Source: Comamonas sp. JUb58
GTDB taxonomy: Bacteria; Pseudomonadota; Gammaproteobacteria; Burkholderiales; Burkholderiaceae_C
Length of the DNA stretch: 64,000 nt
Assembly (NCBI RefSeq): GCF_004364775.1
Contig: NZ_SOAL01000017.1
Span: 62,001-126,000, forward strand
Direction: 5' to 3'
The position numbers were made by a program, and so were the translations under genes. How positions within the stretch are numbered: the first letter of the stretch is position 1; each line of letters opens with the position of its first letter. The notes below the pieces were generated by a model. That model had not been told where the DNA came from. It made no database searches and saw only the letters and a list, made by a program, of their open reading frames with translations. This document shows, piece by piece, positions 22,333-31,087 of the stretch.

Positions 22333-24861
22333 ATGGCAGTTTTAAAGGTTGGCAGCTTCCCCGGCCTGGTGCCCCGGGCTACCGCGCGCGGCATGGGTGG
22401 CGCCGGTGCGCAGGTCAGCCACAACCTGCTGCAGACCTCTGCAGACTTCCGGCCACTGCTGGGCGATTCCCAGGTGGCCACATGCCCGGCGGGGGTGCAA
22501 AGCCTGTACCGCATGATGCGTGACGCCAATGGCGTCATCCAGCAAGGCGACAGCACCGGCTGGATTACCTCCCCTGAAGCCCGGCGCTACGTGCGCGGCC
22601 AGATCAACGATGACGCCACCGAGCGCACGGTGGTTTTCTCGCGTGACGGCAAGCAAGCGCCGCAGATGACCACGGTGGCCGGTGATTTCCGGCTGCTGGG
22701 GGTGCCCGCGCCCGCTAAGCCAGCGGTGAAGCTGAACGAAACCAGCCAGTTCACTGCGGAGGATGCCCGCACCTGGCTGTCCGGCACCATGGTGCCTGCG
22801 GTGGTGAAGGCCATCCAGACGGCCACGAAGCCGGTCAACCAGGTGACTGGGCGGATCACGGCCGGCAAGCCCCGGGCCGGCGCCTATGAAATGTTTGGCC
22901 TCACGCAGTCCACCACAGAGCAGTGGTTTGGCGAGCTGACCATGACGCTGGCCGATGCCAAAGACAAGGGCCTCAACGTCACGGGCACCAGCGGGTTTCA
23001 ATCCGGCGCCAACTGGGTGATTCGCCTGATGTGCCTGCCATTCTGGGGTGAGCTGGACACCACGGTGCTGGCCGCCGAGCTGCGCAAGATCGAGAGCCCC
23101 AAGGACGGCACCCAGGTTTTCAGCGATGCCCAGATCACCACCTTGGTCCAAGAGTTCGGCAAATTCCTGGATCCCGCCGACACCAGCATCAAGAGCTACC
23201 GCGACCAGATGGACGTGGTGGTGCGCAAGTTCAAGAAGGCCATCGATGAGGCCGTGCGGGCCTCTGCGGCGGCGGCGCGCCCGACTGAGCCGACCAAGCC
23301 CACGGTGCCTGAGTTCGTGCCCGACTATTCAGGCGAGACCATGTCTATGACTCGGGCGCCCGAGTGGATTGCCTACGATGCCGCCATGGCGCAGTACCGC
23401 AAAGATTTGCGGGCCTGGGAGGACCAGAAAACCGGCAGCGCCACCCAAAATACCGATTCGGTGGCCGTGATTCAGGAGTGCCAGAAAGAGGCGACCCGCC
23501 TGACCAGTACTGTGATTGAGGCCGAGTACCTCAAGCGGATGAACAACCTGCAAACCTATATTCAGGACTGGGCCTCCGGAAAGTCGCTGTCGAAGAAGGA
23601 TGATCCTAACGGGCTGCTCGACGTGGATCCGGACCGCATCATCGAGGACCGCTTTTACCTGGTGACCTTCAAGACCGATCGGGGTGAAGAATCCGCCCCG
23701 AGCGAGGTTACCGATGTGCTGCAGGTCGACCAAAACGACACAGTCAATGTGCAGCGGCCGCCGGTGCCCGCCGGGCGCAACATCTTGACCTGGTGCGTGT
23801 ACCGGTCGGCCACTGGCAATGTGGCGGCCTCATGGCGCCTTGTCGATGAGGTGGTAATCACGCAAGGCCTGTTCGTGGACAAGGTGCCCAGCTCCATGCT
23901 GGGCCAGCAGTGCCCATCCATGACCTGGGCAGAGCCGCCACTGCGCCGCGATCCCAAAAGCGCCGCGACCATCAAGCCGCCGAAGGGTGAGGATCCATAC
24001 CTGCGCGATGGCGTGGCCATGCCCAACGGCATTGTGGCGGCTTTCCTCGACAACTTCGTGGCGTTCTGCGTGCCATACCGGCCGTTTGCCTGGCCCGTGG
24101 AATTCCAAATCACCACCGACACGCCTATCGTGGGGCTGGGCGTCTTCGGGCAATCCTTGTTCGTGGGCACCCGGGCTCACCCCTACATCATCAGCGGCTC
24201 CAGCTCGGGCTCGATGACTTCGGTAAAGCTCTCCCAGGAGCAGGCCTGCGTCAGCGCCGACTCGATTGTGTCGGCCGACGGTGGCGGCGTGCTCTATGCA
24301 TCGCCTGACGGTTTGTGCCTGGCCAACGCTTCCGGCGTGCAGGTCATCAGCGAAGCACTGTGGGCACGCGAAGACTGGCAAAGGCTGAATCCTTCAAGCA
24401 TTGTGGCGATCTGCCAGGATAGCGTTTACTACTTCTGGTGCGACGGCGGCACCTTTGCGCTCGACTTCAAGGCCATGCGCTTGGGCACTGTCGACCTGCC
24501 GCGCGGGCCCGTGCACAAGGACTACATCACCGATGCTGTCTACGTGGCACAGGCCGGTGCGGTCATGAAGCTGTTTTCGCAAGGGCGCCGCACGGGGCGC
24601 TACAAGACGGGCATCATGCTGCTGGCCGCGCAGGCGCCGCTGGCCTGGGTCCAGGTGGAGGGCGAGCAAAGCCCCGCAGCGCCTGCCACTATTCGCTGGC
24701 TGGGAGAAGGCCAGCTGCGCCACACCAAGCAGCTGAGCAGCGTGGAGCCCAAGCGCATGCCGCCCGGCCGCTGGCGTGAGCACGTCCTGGAAATCGAAGG
24801 GGAGTCGCGTGTAGCGAGCGTGGTGATGGCAGGCACGACCGAGGAGCTGCGCAATGTCTGA
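22333..24861 (+). CDS. Large tail protein, probable nozzle
   Basis: Encodes 842 residues. The region from about 430 on contains fibronectin-like strands (YLVTFKTDRGEESAPSEVTDV) and then a run of WD/propeller-like strands (FLDNFVAFCVP, VVGLGVFGQSLFVGTRAHPYI, GVLYASPDGLCLANASGVQVI). A propeller within a protein of about 800 residues that follows the adaptor is what the T7 gp12-type tail nozzle shows. This identification is inferred from pattern only. I used ATG 22333 rather than the TTG one codon earlier. It overlaps the next gene by eight bases. Confidence 0.75.
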   Translation: MAVLKVGSFPGLVPRATARGMGGAGAQVSHNLLQTSADFRPLLGDSQVATCPAGVQSLYRMMRDANGVIQQGDSTGWITSPEARRYVRGQINDDATERTVVFSRDGKQAPQMTTVAGDFRLLGVPAPAKPAVKLNETSQFTAEDARTWLSGTMVPAVVKAIQTATKPVNQVTGRITAGKPRAGAYEMFGLTQSTTEQWFGELTMTLADAKDKGLNVTGTSGFQSGANWVIRLMCLPFWGELDTTVLAAELRKIESPKDGTQVFSDAQITTLVQEFGKFLDPADTSIKSYRDQMDVVVRKFKKAIDEAVRASAAAARPTEPTKPTVPEFVPDYSGETMSMTRAPEWIAYDAAMAQYRKDLRAWEDQKTGSATQNTDSVAVIQECQKEATRLTSTVIEAEYLKRMNNLQTYIQDWASGKSLSKKDDPNGLLDVDPDRIIEDRFYLVTFKTDRGEESAPSEVTDVLQVDQNDTVNVQRPPVPAGRNILTWCVYRSATGNVAASWRLVDEVVITQGLFVDKVPSSMLGQQCPSMTWAEPPLRRDPKSAATIKPPKGEDPYLRDGVAMPNGIVAAFLDNFVAFCVPYRPFAWPVEFQITTDTPIVGLGVFGQSLFVGTRAHPYIISGSSSGSMTSVKLSQEQACVSADSIVSADGGGVLYASPDGLCLANASGVQVISEALWAREDWQRLNPSSIVAICQDSVYYFWCDGGTFALDFKAMRLGTVDLPRGPVHKDYITDAVYVAQAGAVMKLFSQGRRTGRYKTGIMLLAAQAPLAWVQVEGEQSPAAPATIRWLGEGQLRHTKQLSSVEPKRMPPGRWREHVLEIEGESRVASVVMAGTTEELRNV

Positions 24862-26740
24862 TGAGTTCCTGAGCACACCCGATACCGGTGCAGTCAAGCT
24901 GCCGGCCCTGGTGTTCGCGCCCACGGGCAATGCGGCCACCGACGAAGCGCTGGCCCTGTTCAAGGAGCACCTGGAAGTGCGCAACGGCGCCCGGGGCAAT
25001 CCCTGGGACCGTGCAGTCACGGTGCGCGACATCCAAGGCATGCAAGAGGCCTTTGCCGCCCTGCAGCAGCCCAAGGAGGCCAAGGACAATGAGGTGGTGC
25101 TCGACCTGGGCAAGGCCGGCTCGATTCCGCTGGCGGTCGACAAGTTCATTGAGGAAATCAAGAAAACCAAGCTCTTCAAGGACCTGCTCAAGAGCCTGGA
25201 CGACCCAACCCGCTTCGATGACCTGCCGGCCGAGATCCGCGACATCGTGAGCAAGAGTGTGGCAGAGGCTGCGCTGGAGCAGGGCACCAAGATCACCCAG
25301 GTCAAGAAGCTGATCGAGGACCGCTACCGCAAGCTGGCCTATCAGGTGGACGAGTTATTTGCGGCACAAGATGGAAATGCCGCCGGCATCCGGGAAACCA
25401 AATGGGTGATCGCGGAGACGAATTTTGCCCAGGCCGGCTACATCAAACAGCTGCAGGCATCGCTCGGGAACTACTACCAGGATGGCTCGCCTGGCCGTGC
25501 GAGCCTGGAAGAGCAGATGACGGTGACCGCCGATCGGGTAACCGGATTGCGGGCGCAGTACACGATGAAGGTGCAGGCGGGCGGGGCGCTGGCGGGTTAT
25601 GGTCTCGCGGCTGAGGAGGTCAACGGCAAAACCTCCAGTGCTTTCATCATCTCTGCCGACAAGTTTGCCGTCGTGTCGCCGACCTACAACGGCGGCATGA
25701 CCAACACGCCGGCGCTCAGCATGGTGCCATTCGGTGTGGATGCCAATGGCATCTACATGAACACCAGCGTGTACATCAAAGGCAGCATGCGGGTGGACAC
25801 CGGTGGCAAGACGCTGATTCAAGGGTTGCGCGGTTCGGTGAATATCGGCGTGTCCGGCAGCTTCTGGAGCGACACCACAGCGCGAAATGCGGTCTGGCAG
25901 CAGCTGGGCAACGGCGGCAGCGCGGCAAACAACAACCACCTGGTGATTGGCGATCAGGTGATGATCTCCAACGGCTCCAGCTACTCCGAAGCCAGGATGT
26001 GGAACGGCTCTTCCTGGGCAAACCCGGGCGTCATCATCAATGGCGATATGGTGGTCAACGGATCGCTGGCCGCCGAGAAGATCGATACCCGGAATCTGAC
26101 CATCCGTGACGCTACCGGGAATGTGATTCTGGGAGCGGGTGCAAAGATGGATGTCGCCTGGTTATCCAACCTGGGAGCGCTCGGGAAGAAAAACAACATT
26201 CAGGTGAACTGGGTGGACAGCGATGTCCGGCTACCTGACGGCAGCCAGATGAAGGCGACAGATTTTGTCAATAAGCTGTCCAAGATCGGCAGCGGCAATA
26301 TCGGCGTCTTCATGGAGAACGCTGCCATTGGGAACGCCTACATTGGCAATGCCGCTGTGAGCACGCTGACCATCCAGGGCAACGCCGTTACGGTCCCTGT
26401 GTTTGCCTCGAACCCTTCTGGCAAGTCCGGCACAGGCTTTTCTAACTGGACAGACGTGGTGTCGCTGAACGTTGTCATGGACCAGGCCGGGTGGGTCTAT
26501 GTGCATGCTACTGCCGTCATCACCTATGGCTCAGGGTTCAGGAAGGTGGGCACCAACCTGCTGGTGAATGGCGCATCCGTTGCGGGCTATGAAGTGGACA
26601 CGGGCTATATCTCGGTCTCGCATGCCTATGCGTTCTATGCCAGCGCGGGATCCAACAACATCGTGACGCTGCGTTTCAAGGGGGACACCCCCAGCTCGAT
26701 TAACGATGCCATGCTTTTTGCGATAGGCTCCAAACGATGA
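24854..26740 (+). CDS. Tail tip protein (host-contact, tip attachment-like)
   Basis: Encodes 628 residues. Helical first third. The middle (about 210-270) holds the VTADRVTGLRAQYTMKVQAGG and FIISADKFAVVSPTY patterns known from the C-terminal part of tip attachment proteins (lambda J type, DUF1983). A later NGDMVVNGSLAAEKIDTRNLTI repeat-type linker leads to a C-terminal beta sandwich (VSLNVVMDQAGWVYVHATA) likely to contact the cell. In podoviruses of this type it would sit at the tail end. It overlaps the next gene (ATGA). Confidence 0.82.
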   Translation: MSDEFLSTPDTGAVKLPALVFAPTGNAATDEALALFKEHLEVRNGARGNPWDRAVTVRDIQGMQEAFAALQQPKEAKDNEVVLDLGKAGSIPLAVDKFIEEIKKTKLFKDLLKSLDDPTRFDDLPAEIRDIVSKSVAEAALEQGTKITQVKKLIEDRYRKLAYQVDELFAAQDGNAAGIRETKWVIAETNFAQAGYIKQLQASLGNYYQDGSPGRASLEEQMTVTADRVTGLRAQYTMKVQAGGALAGYGLAAEEVNGKTSSAFIISADKFAVVSPTYNGGMTNTPALSMVPFGVDANGIYMNTSVYIKGSMRVDTGGKTLIQGLRGSVNIGVSGSFWSDTTARNAVWQQLGNGGSAANNNHLVIGDQVMISNGSSYSEARMWNGSSWANPGVIINGDMVVNGSLAAEKIDTRNLTIRDATGNVILGAGAKMDVAWLSNLGALGKKNNIQVNWVDSDVRLPDGSQMKATDFVNKLSKIGSGNIGVFMENAAIGNAYIGNAAVSTLTIQGNAVTVPVFASNPSGKSGTGFSNWTDVVSLNVVMDQAGWVYVHATAVITYGSGFRKVGTNLLVNGASVAGYEVDTGYISVSHAYAFYASAGSNNIVTLRFKGDTPSSINDAMLFAIGSKR

Positions 26741-27138
26741 GCAGCACAGTCAACTACGCCCACGACGGGACCTATCTTCTGGGATTCGGAAGTGCGGGCG
26801 GCGCGGTCTATCCCGAGGGAAGCATTGTGGAGGCGGGATACCCGCCAGGCTGGCCCATCCCGCAGTGCCCATCGGCGCGGCACCGCTGGAACATTCACAC
26901 CGCTCAATGGGATGAGACGCCACTCACCGATGAAGAAGCTTGGGCCCAGGTGCGCGCCAAGCGCGACGAGCTGCTCGCAGCCTCGGACCGGGAGGTCATG
27001 AAAGCCTACGAGGCTGGCGTGCCGCTGCCCAAGGAATGGCGGGACTACCGGCAGGCGCTGCGCGATATCACATTAAATGAGCCAACTTTTAATGTCGTTT
27101 GGCCACACATACCTGCTGCGCAATTGCTAAATCGCTGA
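26737..27138 (+). CDS. Tail assembly chaperone-type protein
   Basis: Encodes 133 residues. The second half (WAQVRAKRDELLAASDREVMKA, then GVPLPKEWRDYRQALRDI) is the conserved motif of the phage tail assembly chaperone/tail fibre assembly family that follows the tail tip or fibre genes. It would help fold or trimerise the tail tip protein encoded upstream. The gene overlaps it by four bases. Its last 20 codons show reduced G+C next to the inserted AT-rich region. Confidence 0.82.
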   Translation: MSSTVNYAHDGTYLLGFGSAGGAVYPEGSIVEAGYPPGWPIPQCPSARHRWNIHTAQWDETPLTDEEAWAQVRAKRDELLAASDREVMKAYEAGVPLPKEWRDYRQALRDITLNEPTFNVVWPHIPAAQLLNR

Positions 27139-27226
27139 GAAACTCAGACCGTGATATCTTGCCAAAATAAAGCGTCTATGTGAACATGCAGAGATAGCAA
27201 TAAGTAGGGCGCTAATTGACTGGCTC

Positions 27227-28003
27227 TTATCCTTGAGACTTGTCTCTTCTCGATACGGATATTCCAGCAATGCCGATTGCACTAGCCAACATTAATAAAC
27301 CGAGAGTGTCGAGTCCCGGGACTGGGGTTGCAGTAGTAATCTCTGTTTGAGCGGCGTTAACAGCTACACCGTCGACTAGAGTGTAAGACATCGATGAAGC
27401 AGTGTTCCAGTTGAATGGTCGAAGCTCAATAAAGTGGCTGTTAGCACTAGCTTTAAATGATATGCTCTGTTTTTCCCAGCCGCTTTGAACTGTTCGAGCG
27501 CTTCCGCTTCCAGCAAGGACTCCATCGACATAAATAGATACACCCGCATCTCCATTTATAACGTTAGCCGCATTGCCGGTTTGACTGTCAATTCCGAAAT
27601 TCGCAAGTTCCCAGCTGACTTTATAAAGTTTTCCGATCTCAAAGCCAGAAACATTCTGACCAATTCCTTCATAAAGTACTTCTGGGACTTCTGGTCCTCC
27701 CTGCGGTGGCAATGGACCGGAAGCAATGCCAACAAATGTTCCCCCATCGTCAGAACGTGATGATGGAGCTATAGTCTTAAAGTTAGTTATCGAATCGTCT
27801 AGACCCGTGGTAAAACCCACATCATTTATGTCAGGGGTTTTACTCTCCGGATAATTGCCAGTTGCTTGCCAAGAATCTGGAGCATTTCTGTGCCATTCGC
27901 TGTTAGGGAGGCTAGTACTGAGTGAGCCATTTACAAGCGTTGGAGCAGCGTAGGTTGTAAGACTTGCGGTGAGAACACAGAATGCGGCAATTTTCTTAAG
28001 CAC
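27227..28003 (-). CDS. Secreted surface protein with IPTL-CTERM-like tail (lysogenic conversion gene)
   Basis: Encodes 258 residues from GTG 28003 (AAAGG seven bases upstream). A signal peptide (LKKIAAFCVLTASLTTYAAP) leads to a beta-rich domain with a PEP-CTERM-type beta-sandwich look (IGKLYKVSWELANFG, VSIYVDGVLAGSG). The C-terminus shows VPGLDTLGLLMLASAIGIAG and a basic RR end, a variant of the IPTL-CTERM sorting tail. It is on the minus strand, AT-rich, between tail and ejection genes. The downstream end has no clear terminator. Expression in the lysogen would change the host surface. The longer upstream reading has no ATG near a ribosome site. Confidence 0.8.
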   Translation of the reverse strand: MLKKIAAFCVLTASLTTYAAPTLVNGSLSTSLPNSEWHRNAPDSWQATGNYPESKTPDINDVGFTTGLDDSITNFKTIAPSSRSDDGGTFVGIASGPLPPQGGPEVPEVLYEGIGQNVSGFEIGKLYKVSWELANFGIDSQTGNAANVINGDAGVSIYVDGVLAGSGSARTVQSGWEKQSISFKASANSHFIELRPFNWNTASSMSYTLVDGVAVNAAQTEITTATPVPGLDTLGLLMLASAIGIAGISVSRRDKSQG

Positions 28004-28267
28004 TATGAGACCTTTGGTTAATACGTTTGATAATGTGTTGTTATATATTATATTGAGGATTAAATTTGGGAATCTATTTGTAACACAAAAAGATATCTGC
28101 AGGAGGGGAACATTGTTAATTATTCTAAACAACACCCGCTGATCGCAATTTCAACGATGGATAGGAAAACCGGATCTGCAGCTCTCTTCTTGAGCAGGCT
28201 CCTAAACTGAAGGTACTTGACATGCGGAAAAGTTCAAGTAGGTATTGAGGCTCAAAAGGAGGCCTCC
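28004..28267. promoter_or_regulatory. AT-rich divergent intergenic region
   Basis: The first 110 bases are very AT-rich and contain TATAAT on the minus strand (complement of 28047-28052), about 44 bases upstream of the surface gene's GTG. A -35 partner is not convincing. No gene is seen here. The right part returns to higher G+C and ends in the AAGGAGG ribosome site of the next gene. Confidence 0.4.
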
Positions 28268-28900
28268 TTGGACGGACTATCGATAGAGCTTGCCAAACGC
28301 GTGGGTCAAGTCCTGACCTTGGACGATGCCAAAGCAATTGCTCGCGCAGTGACGGGCGGGCATTCGCTCGACCTGGAAAGCATCGCACCGGGATGGCACG
28401 CTGATGCGTTCACCCTCCAACCCGTATGGCTTGATTCGGAATTTTCTGCCTTGGAGGCGCATCGCCTCAACGGTCTCTCAGAGGTTCACCCAGGCGAGCC
28501 GGTGGACGTGTGCTGGGAGAGGATCCGGGAGCTTGAGAGGCTGGGCCGATATGTCATCTTCGTTGCACGCTGGCCGGATGGGCGCTTGGCGGCGAGCCTT
28601 TGGTTGTATTTCACTCGCAGCCTGAACAACGGCACCCTTACGGTGACTGATGACATGTTGTACCTGGAACCGGAGGTTCGTAATTCGCTGCTCGCAGTCG
28701 GCCTTTGCCGCTACGCAGAGGCTGTGATGTTCGGCCTTGGGGCCCGTGCATGCACCTTGCAGTCATACGACGTGAACAAGGCTGGCCGCCTGGCCAAGTT
28801 CCTGGGCTATCAAAAGGTCGCCGATTTGTACCGCAAGGCGAACTATTCAGGCGAAGCCTCCCTTACTCCAACCAGACACCAAGGATCCACCAATGGCTAG
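28268..28900 (+). CDS. GNAT-fold acetyltransferase-like phage protein
   Basis: Encodes 210 residues starting at TTG 28268, chosen because a perfect AAGGAGG lies 5 bases upstream. The C-terminal part from about 105 follows GNAT strands and helices: YVIFVARWPDGRLAAS, then TVTDDMLYLEPEVRNSL and the CoA-side helix GLCRYAEAVMFGLGARACTLQS, ending AGRLAKFLGYQKV. The pyrophosphate-binding Gly-x-Gly is weak, so activity is uncertain. Acetyltransferase-like genes at this place, before internal virion proteins, are known in Bcep22-like podoviruses. It overlaps the next gene by eight bases. Confidence 0.75.
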   Translation: MDGLSIELAKRVGQVLTLDDAKAIARAVTGGHSLDLESIAPGWHADAFTLQPVWLDSEFSALEAHRLNGLSEVHPGEPVDVCWERIRELERLGRYVIFVARWPDGRLAASLWLYFTRSLNNGTLTVTDDMLYLEPEVRNSLLAVGLCRYAEAVMFGLGARACTLQSYDVNKAGRLAKFLGYQKVADLYRKANYSGEASLTPTRHQGSTNG

Positions 28901-29690
28901 TACACCAGACACCTCAGGACAGCAGCAGGCTGCACTGATGAGCGCCCAACTCTCGAAAGAGCAGCTCGAATGGGCAAAAGAAATCTATAAGGAAACTGCG
29001 CCTGATCGCCAGGCTGCTCAAGAGCGGGCAAACCAAATTTCCGATCTGCAAATGAACCAGATGCAGCAAGCATCGGACATGAGCAAGGAGCAGTACGAGC
29101 GATATAAAACACGCTTCCAGCCTACCGAAGACCGAATTGTTGACGAGGCAAACAACTACGACACGGTCGACCGGCAAAACTCCGAAGCGGCTAAAGCCGT
29201 CACGGATGTCCAGGCCCAATACACGGCTGCACAGGCCGCCCAGGATTCCGACCTTAAGAGCATGGGCGTCAATCCAAATGACGGCCGCTTTGCAGCCATG
29301 AAGCAGCAGGGCAGCACTGCTGCTGCGCTGGCTCAAGCCCAAGCAGCAAACACTGCCCGCCAAAACGTCCAGCAGCAGGGGTGGGCACGCCGTATGGATG
29401 CTGCCGGATTGGGGCGAGGAGTGGTGTCGAACCAGGCGACCCAGTCCGGCATTGCAGCGCAGGCAGGAGCCGGTGCCTTGAATGCGAGCAACTCGGGTTT
29501 GGCAGCGGGGCAAAGTGGCGTGGGGATCATGCAGAACGGCTATTCAGGCGCCATGCAGGGCCAGTCTGTAGCTGGAAATATCTACGGAAATATTGCACAG
29601 CAGGATGCCGCGACGAGCGCCTCAAACATGGGCGGCATTGGCGCGGGGATCGGCGCCGGGGCCACTCTGGGCGCCGCAGTGATTATTTAA
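28893..29690 (+). CDS. Internal virion (ejection) protein, Ala/Gln/Gly-rich
   Basis: Encodes 265 residues. The first ~110 residues are Gln/Glu-rich helices (QQAALMSAQLSKEQLEWAKEIY), the middle is rich in Ala/Gln, and the end is a Gly/Ala-rich hydrophobic stretch (MGGIGAGIGAGATLGAAVII) of the kind that inserts into membranes. This plan matches P22 gp7/gp20-like and Bcep22-like internal proteins that leave the capsid with the DNA and form a channel. Strong position support: first of four genes of the ejection module. No enzymatic motif is present. Confidence 0.78.
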   Translation: MASTPDTSGQQQAALMSAQLSKEQLEWAKEIYKETAPDRQAAQERANQISDLQMNQMQQASDMSKEQYERYKTRFQPTEDRIVDEANNYDTVDRQNSEAAKAVTDVQAQYTAAQAAQDSDLKSMGVNPNDGRFAAMKQQGSTAAALAQAQAANTARQNVQQQGWARRMDAAGLGRGVVSNQATQSGIAAQAGAGALNASNSGLAAGQSGVGIMQNGYSGAMQGQSVAGNIYGNIAQQDAATSASNMGGIGAGIGAGATLGAAVII

Positions 29691-29694
29691 GGCG

Positions 29695-31086
29695 ATGGAC
29701 ATGAGTTCTACAGCTTCACAGCTTCCGGAAGCCATTTCCAATGGGGTGCGGCAGTTTCAAGCGCATCTGACAGGAACCGATCTGGAGCATGCCAGCCATT
29801 TGCTGGAGCTTCTCAATGCCCCTGATGGCGCGCTCATTGTTGATGCGGGGTGCGGCATTGGCGAGACTGCACGTTTGATGGAGCAGCTGCGGCCAGACCT
29901 GCATTTCGTGCTTGTGAACCTATCTGCTGAGCAGTTGGCTCTCTGCCCTGGCCACATGGAGCAGCATTTAGCTGACTACCGCGCTATGCCGCTTTCCGAT
30001 GCCAGTGTGGACTTGGTGATGTTCAACTATGCCGCCTGCCATTGCGACGACTGGACTGCGATGCTGCAGGAGTGCCGGCGCGTGCTGAAGCCGGGTGGAA
30101 AGGTATTCCTGCACGAGCCAGCAGACTTTGGCGCAGACCATGAGCTATGGCGCAGCCTTGGTTCCGACATCAAGACGCCAGACGAAATGGCACGACTGGC
30201 AAGACTGGCTGGGTTCGCCGTAGAAAGCGCATACCTGCTGGAGTCCAAGGTTTCCCAATTTCATGCATTGGTGCCCGCAGATCAAGCGGATGCCATCGTG
30301 GCGGGCGTCGAATCGTGTGTGCTGAGCTTGCGCATGCTGACGGATCCTGTGGCTCAAGCCTTCAACCGTCATGAACGGGTGGGCCTGCAGTTTTCCGGCG
30401 GCCGGGATTCCACTGCCACTCTGTACCTGTTGCGCGAGTACTGGCCTTTGCTGACCGTCTACCACGTTGACGCGGGCGATCAGTTCCCCGAGACCAGAGC
30501 CATCGTGCAGAAAGTGCGTGCAGAGGTGCTCGCCGCCGGTGGGCGCTTCGAGGTCATCGTTGCTGACGTGCACGAAAGCCGCCGTGTGCACGGGTGGCCC
30601 AGCGATCTTCTGCCGGCGGACAACACGCCGCTCGGGCGCCGTGTCTCCGGCGAGCAGATGCAGCTGGTTGGCCGGTACGAATGCTGTGCCCGCAACATCA
30701 TGCTTCCCATGCACCAGCGCGTGCTTGCTGACGGCTGCACGCTGCTTATCCGTGGCCAGCGCGATTCTGACTATGCGGCTCCGCCGGCGAGATCCGGTGA
30801 CTTTGCCGAAGGACTCGAGTTTTTGTATCCGGTACAGAGCTGGACCGGTGACCAGGTCGAGCAATACCTGCGCGAGAACGGTCTGCCTATAGCCGACTAC
30901 TACCCGGAAGGCATCAAGCGGGCATCGGACTGCATGACTTGCACTGCCTGGTGGGATGACGGCCGCGCGCAGTACCTGCGGCGGTTTTATCCCGAGCAAC
31001 ACAAGATTTTTATCGACCGCGCCGTGTTGGTGCGCAACGCCATTGCCAAGCAGATGCAGTGGCTCAATCACGAATTGGAGGCTTGA
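29695..31086 (+). CDS. Fused SAM-methyltransferase and PP-loop (PAPS reductase-like) protein
   Basis: Encodes 463 residues. Residues about 40-190 form a class I SAM-dependent methyltransferase: motif I VDAGCGIGET (49-58), a PLSDASVDLVMFNYA post-motif and VLKPGGKVFLHEP. From about 225 on, an adenosine-phosphosulfate-reductase/PP-loop domain starts with FSGGRDSTATL, the SGGxDS nucleotide loop, then YHVDAGDQFPETR. A C-terminal cysteine pair (CMTC, about 413-416) is like the redox or metal site in this superfamily. It lies in the ejection module. ATG 29695 has a second ATG two codons later; either may be used. Confidence 0.85.
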   Translation: MDMSSTASQLPEAISNGVRQFQAHLTGTDLEHASHLLELLNAPDGALIVDAGCGIGETARLMEQLRPDLHFVLVNLSAEQLALCPGHMEQHLADYRAMPLSDASVDLVMFNYAACHCDDWTAMLQECRRVLKPGGKVFLHEPADFGADHELWRSLGSDIKTPDEMARLARLAGFAVESAYLLESKVSQFHALVPADQADAIVAGVESCVLSLRMLTDPVAQAFNRHERVGLQFSGGRDSTATLYLLREYWPLLTVYHVDAGDQFPETRAIVQKVRAEVLAAGGRFEVIVADVHESRRVHGWPSDLLPADNTPLGRRVSGEQMQLVGRYECCARNIMLPMHQRVLADGCTLLIRGQRDSDYAAPPARSGDFAEGLEFLYPVQSWTGDQVEQYLRENGLPIADYYPEGIKRASDCMTCTAWWDDGRAQYLRRFYPEQHKIFIDRAVLVRNAIAKQMQWLNHELEA

Positions 31087-31087
31087 T

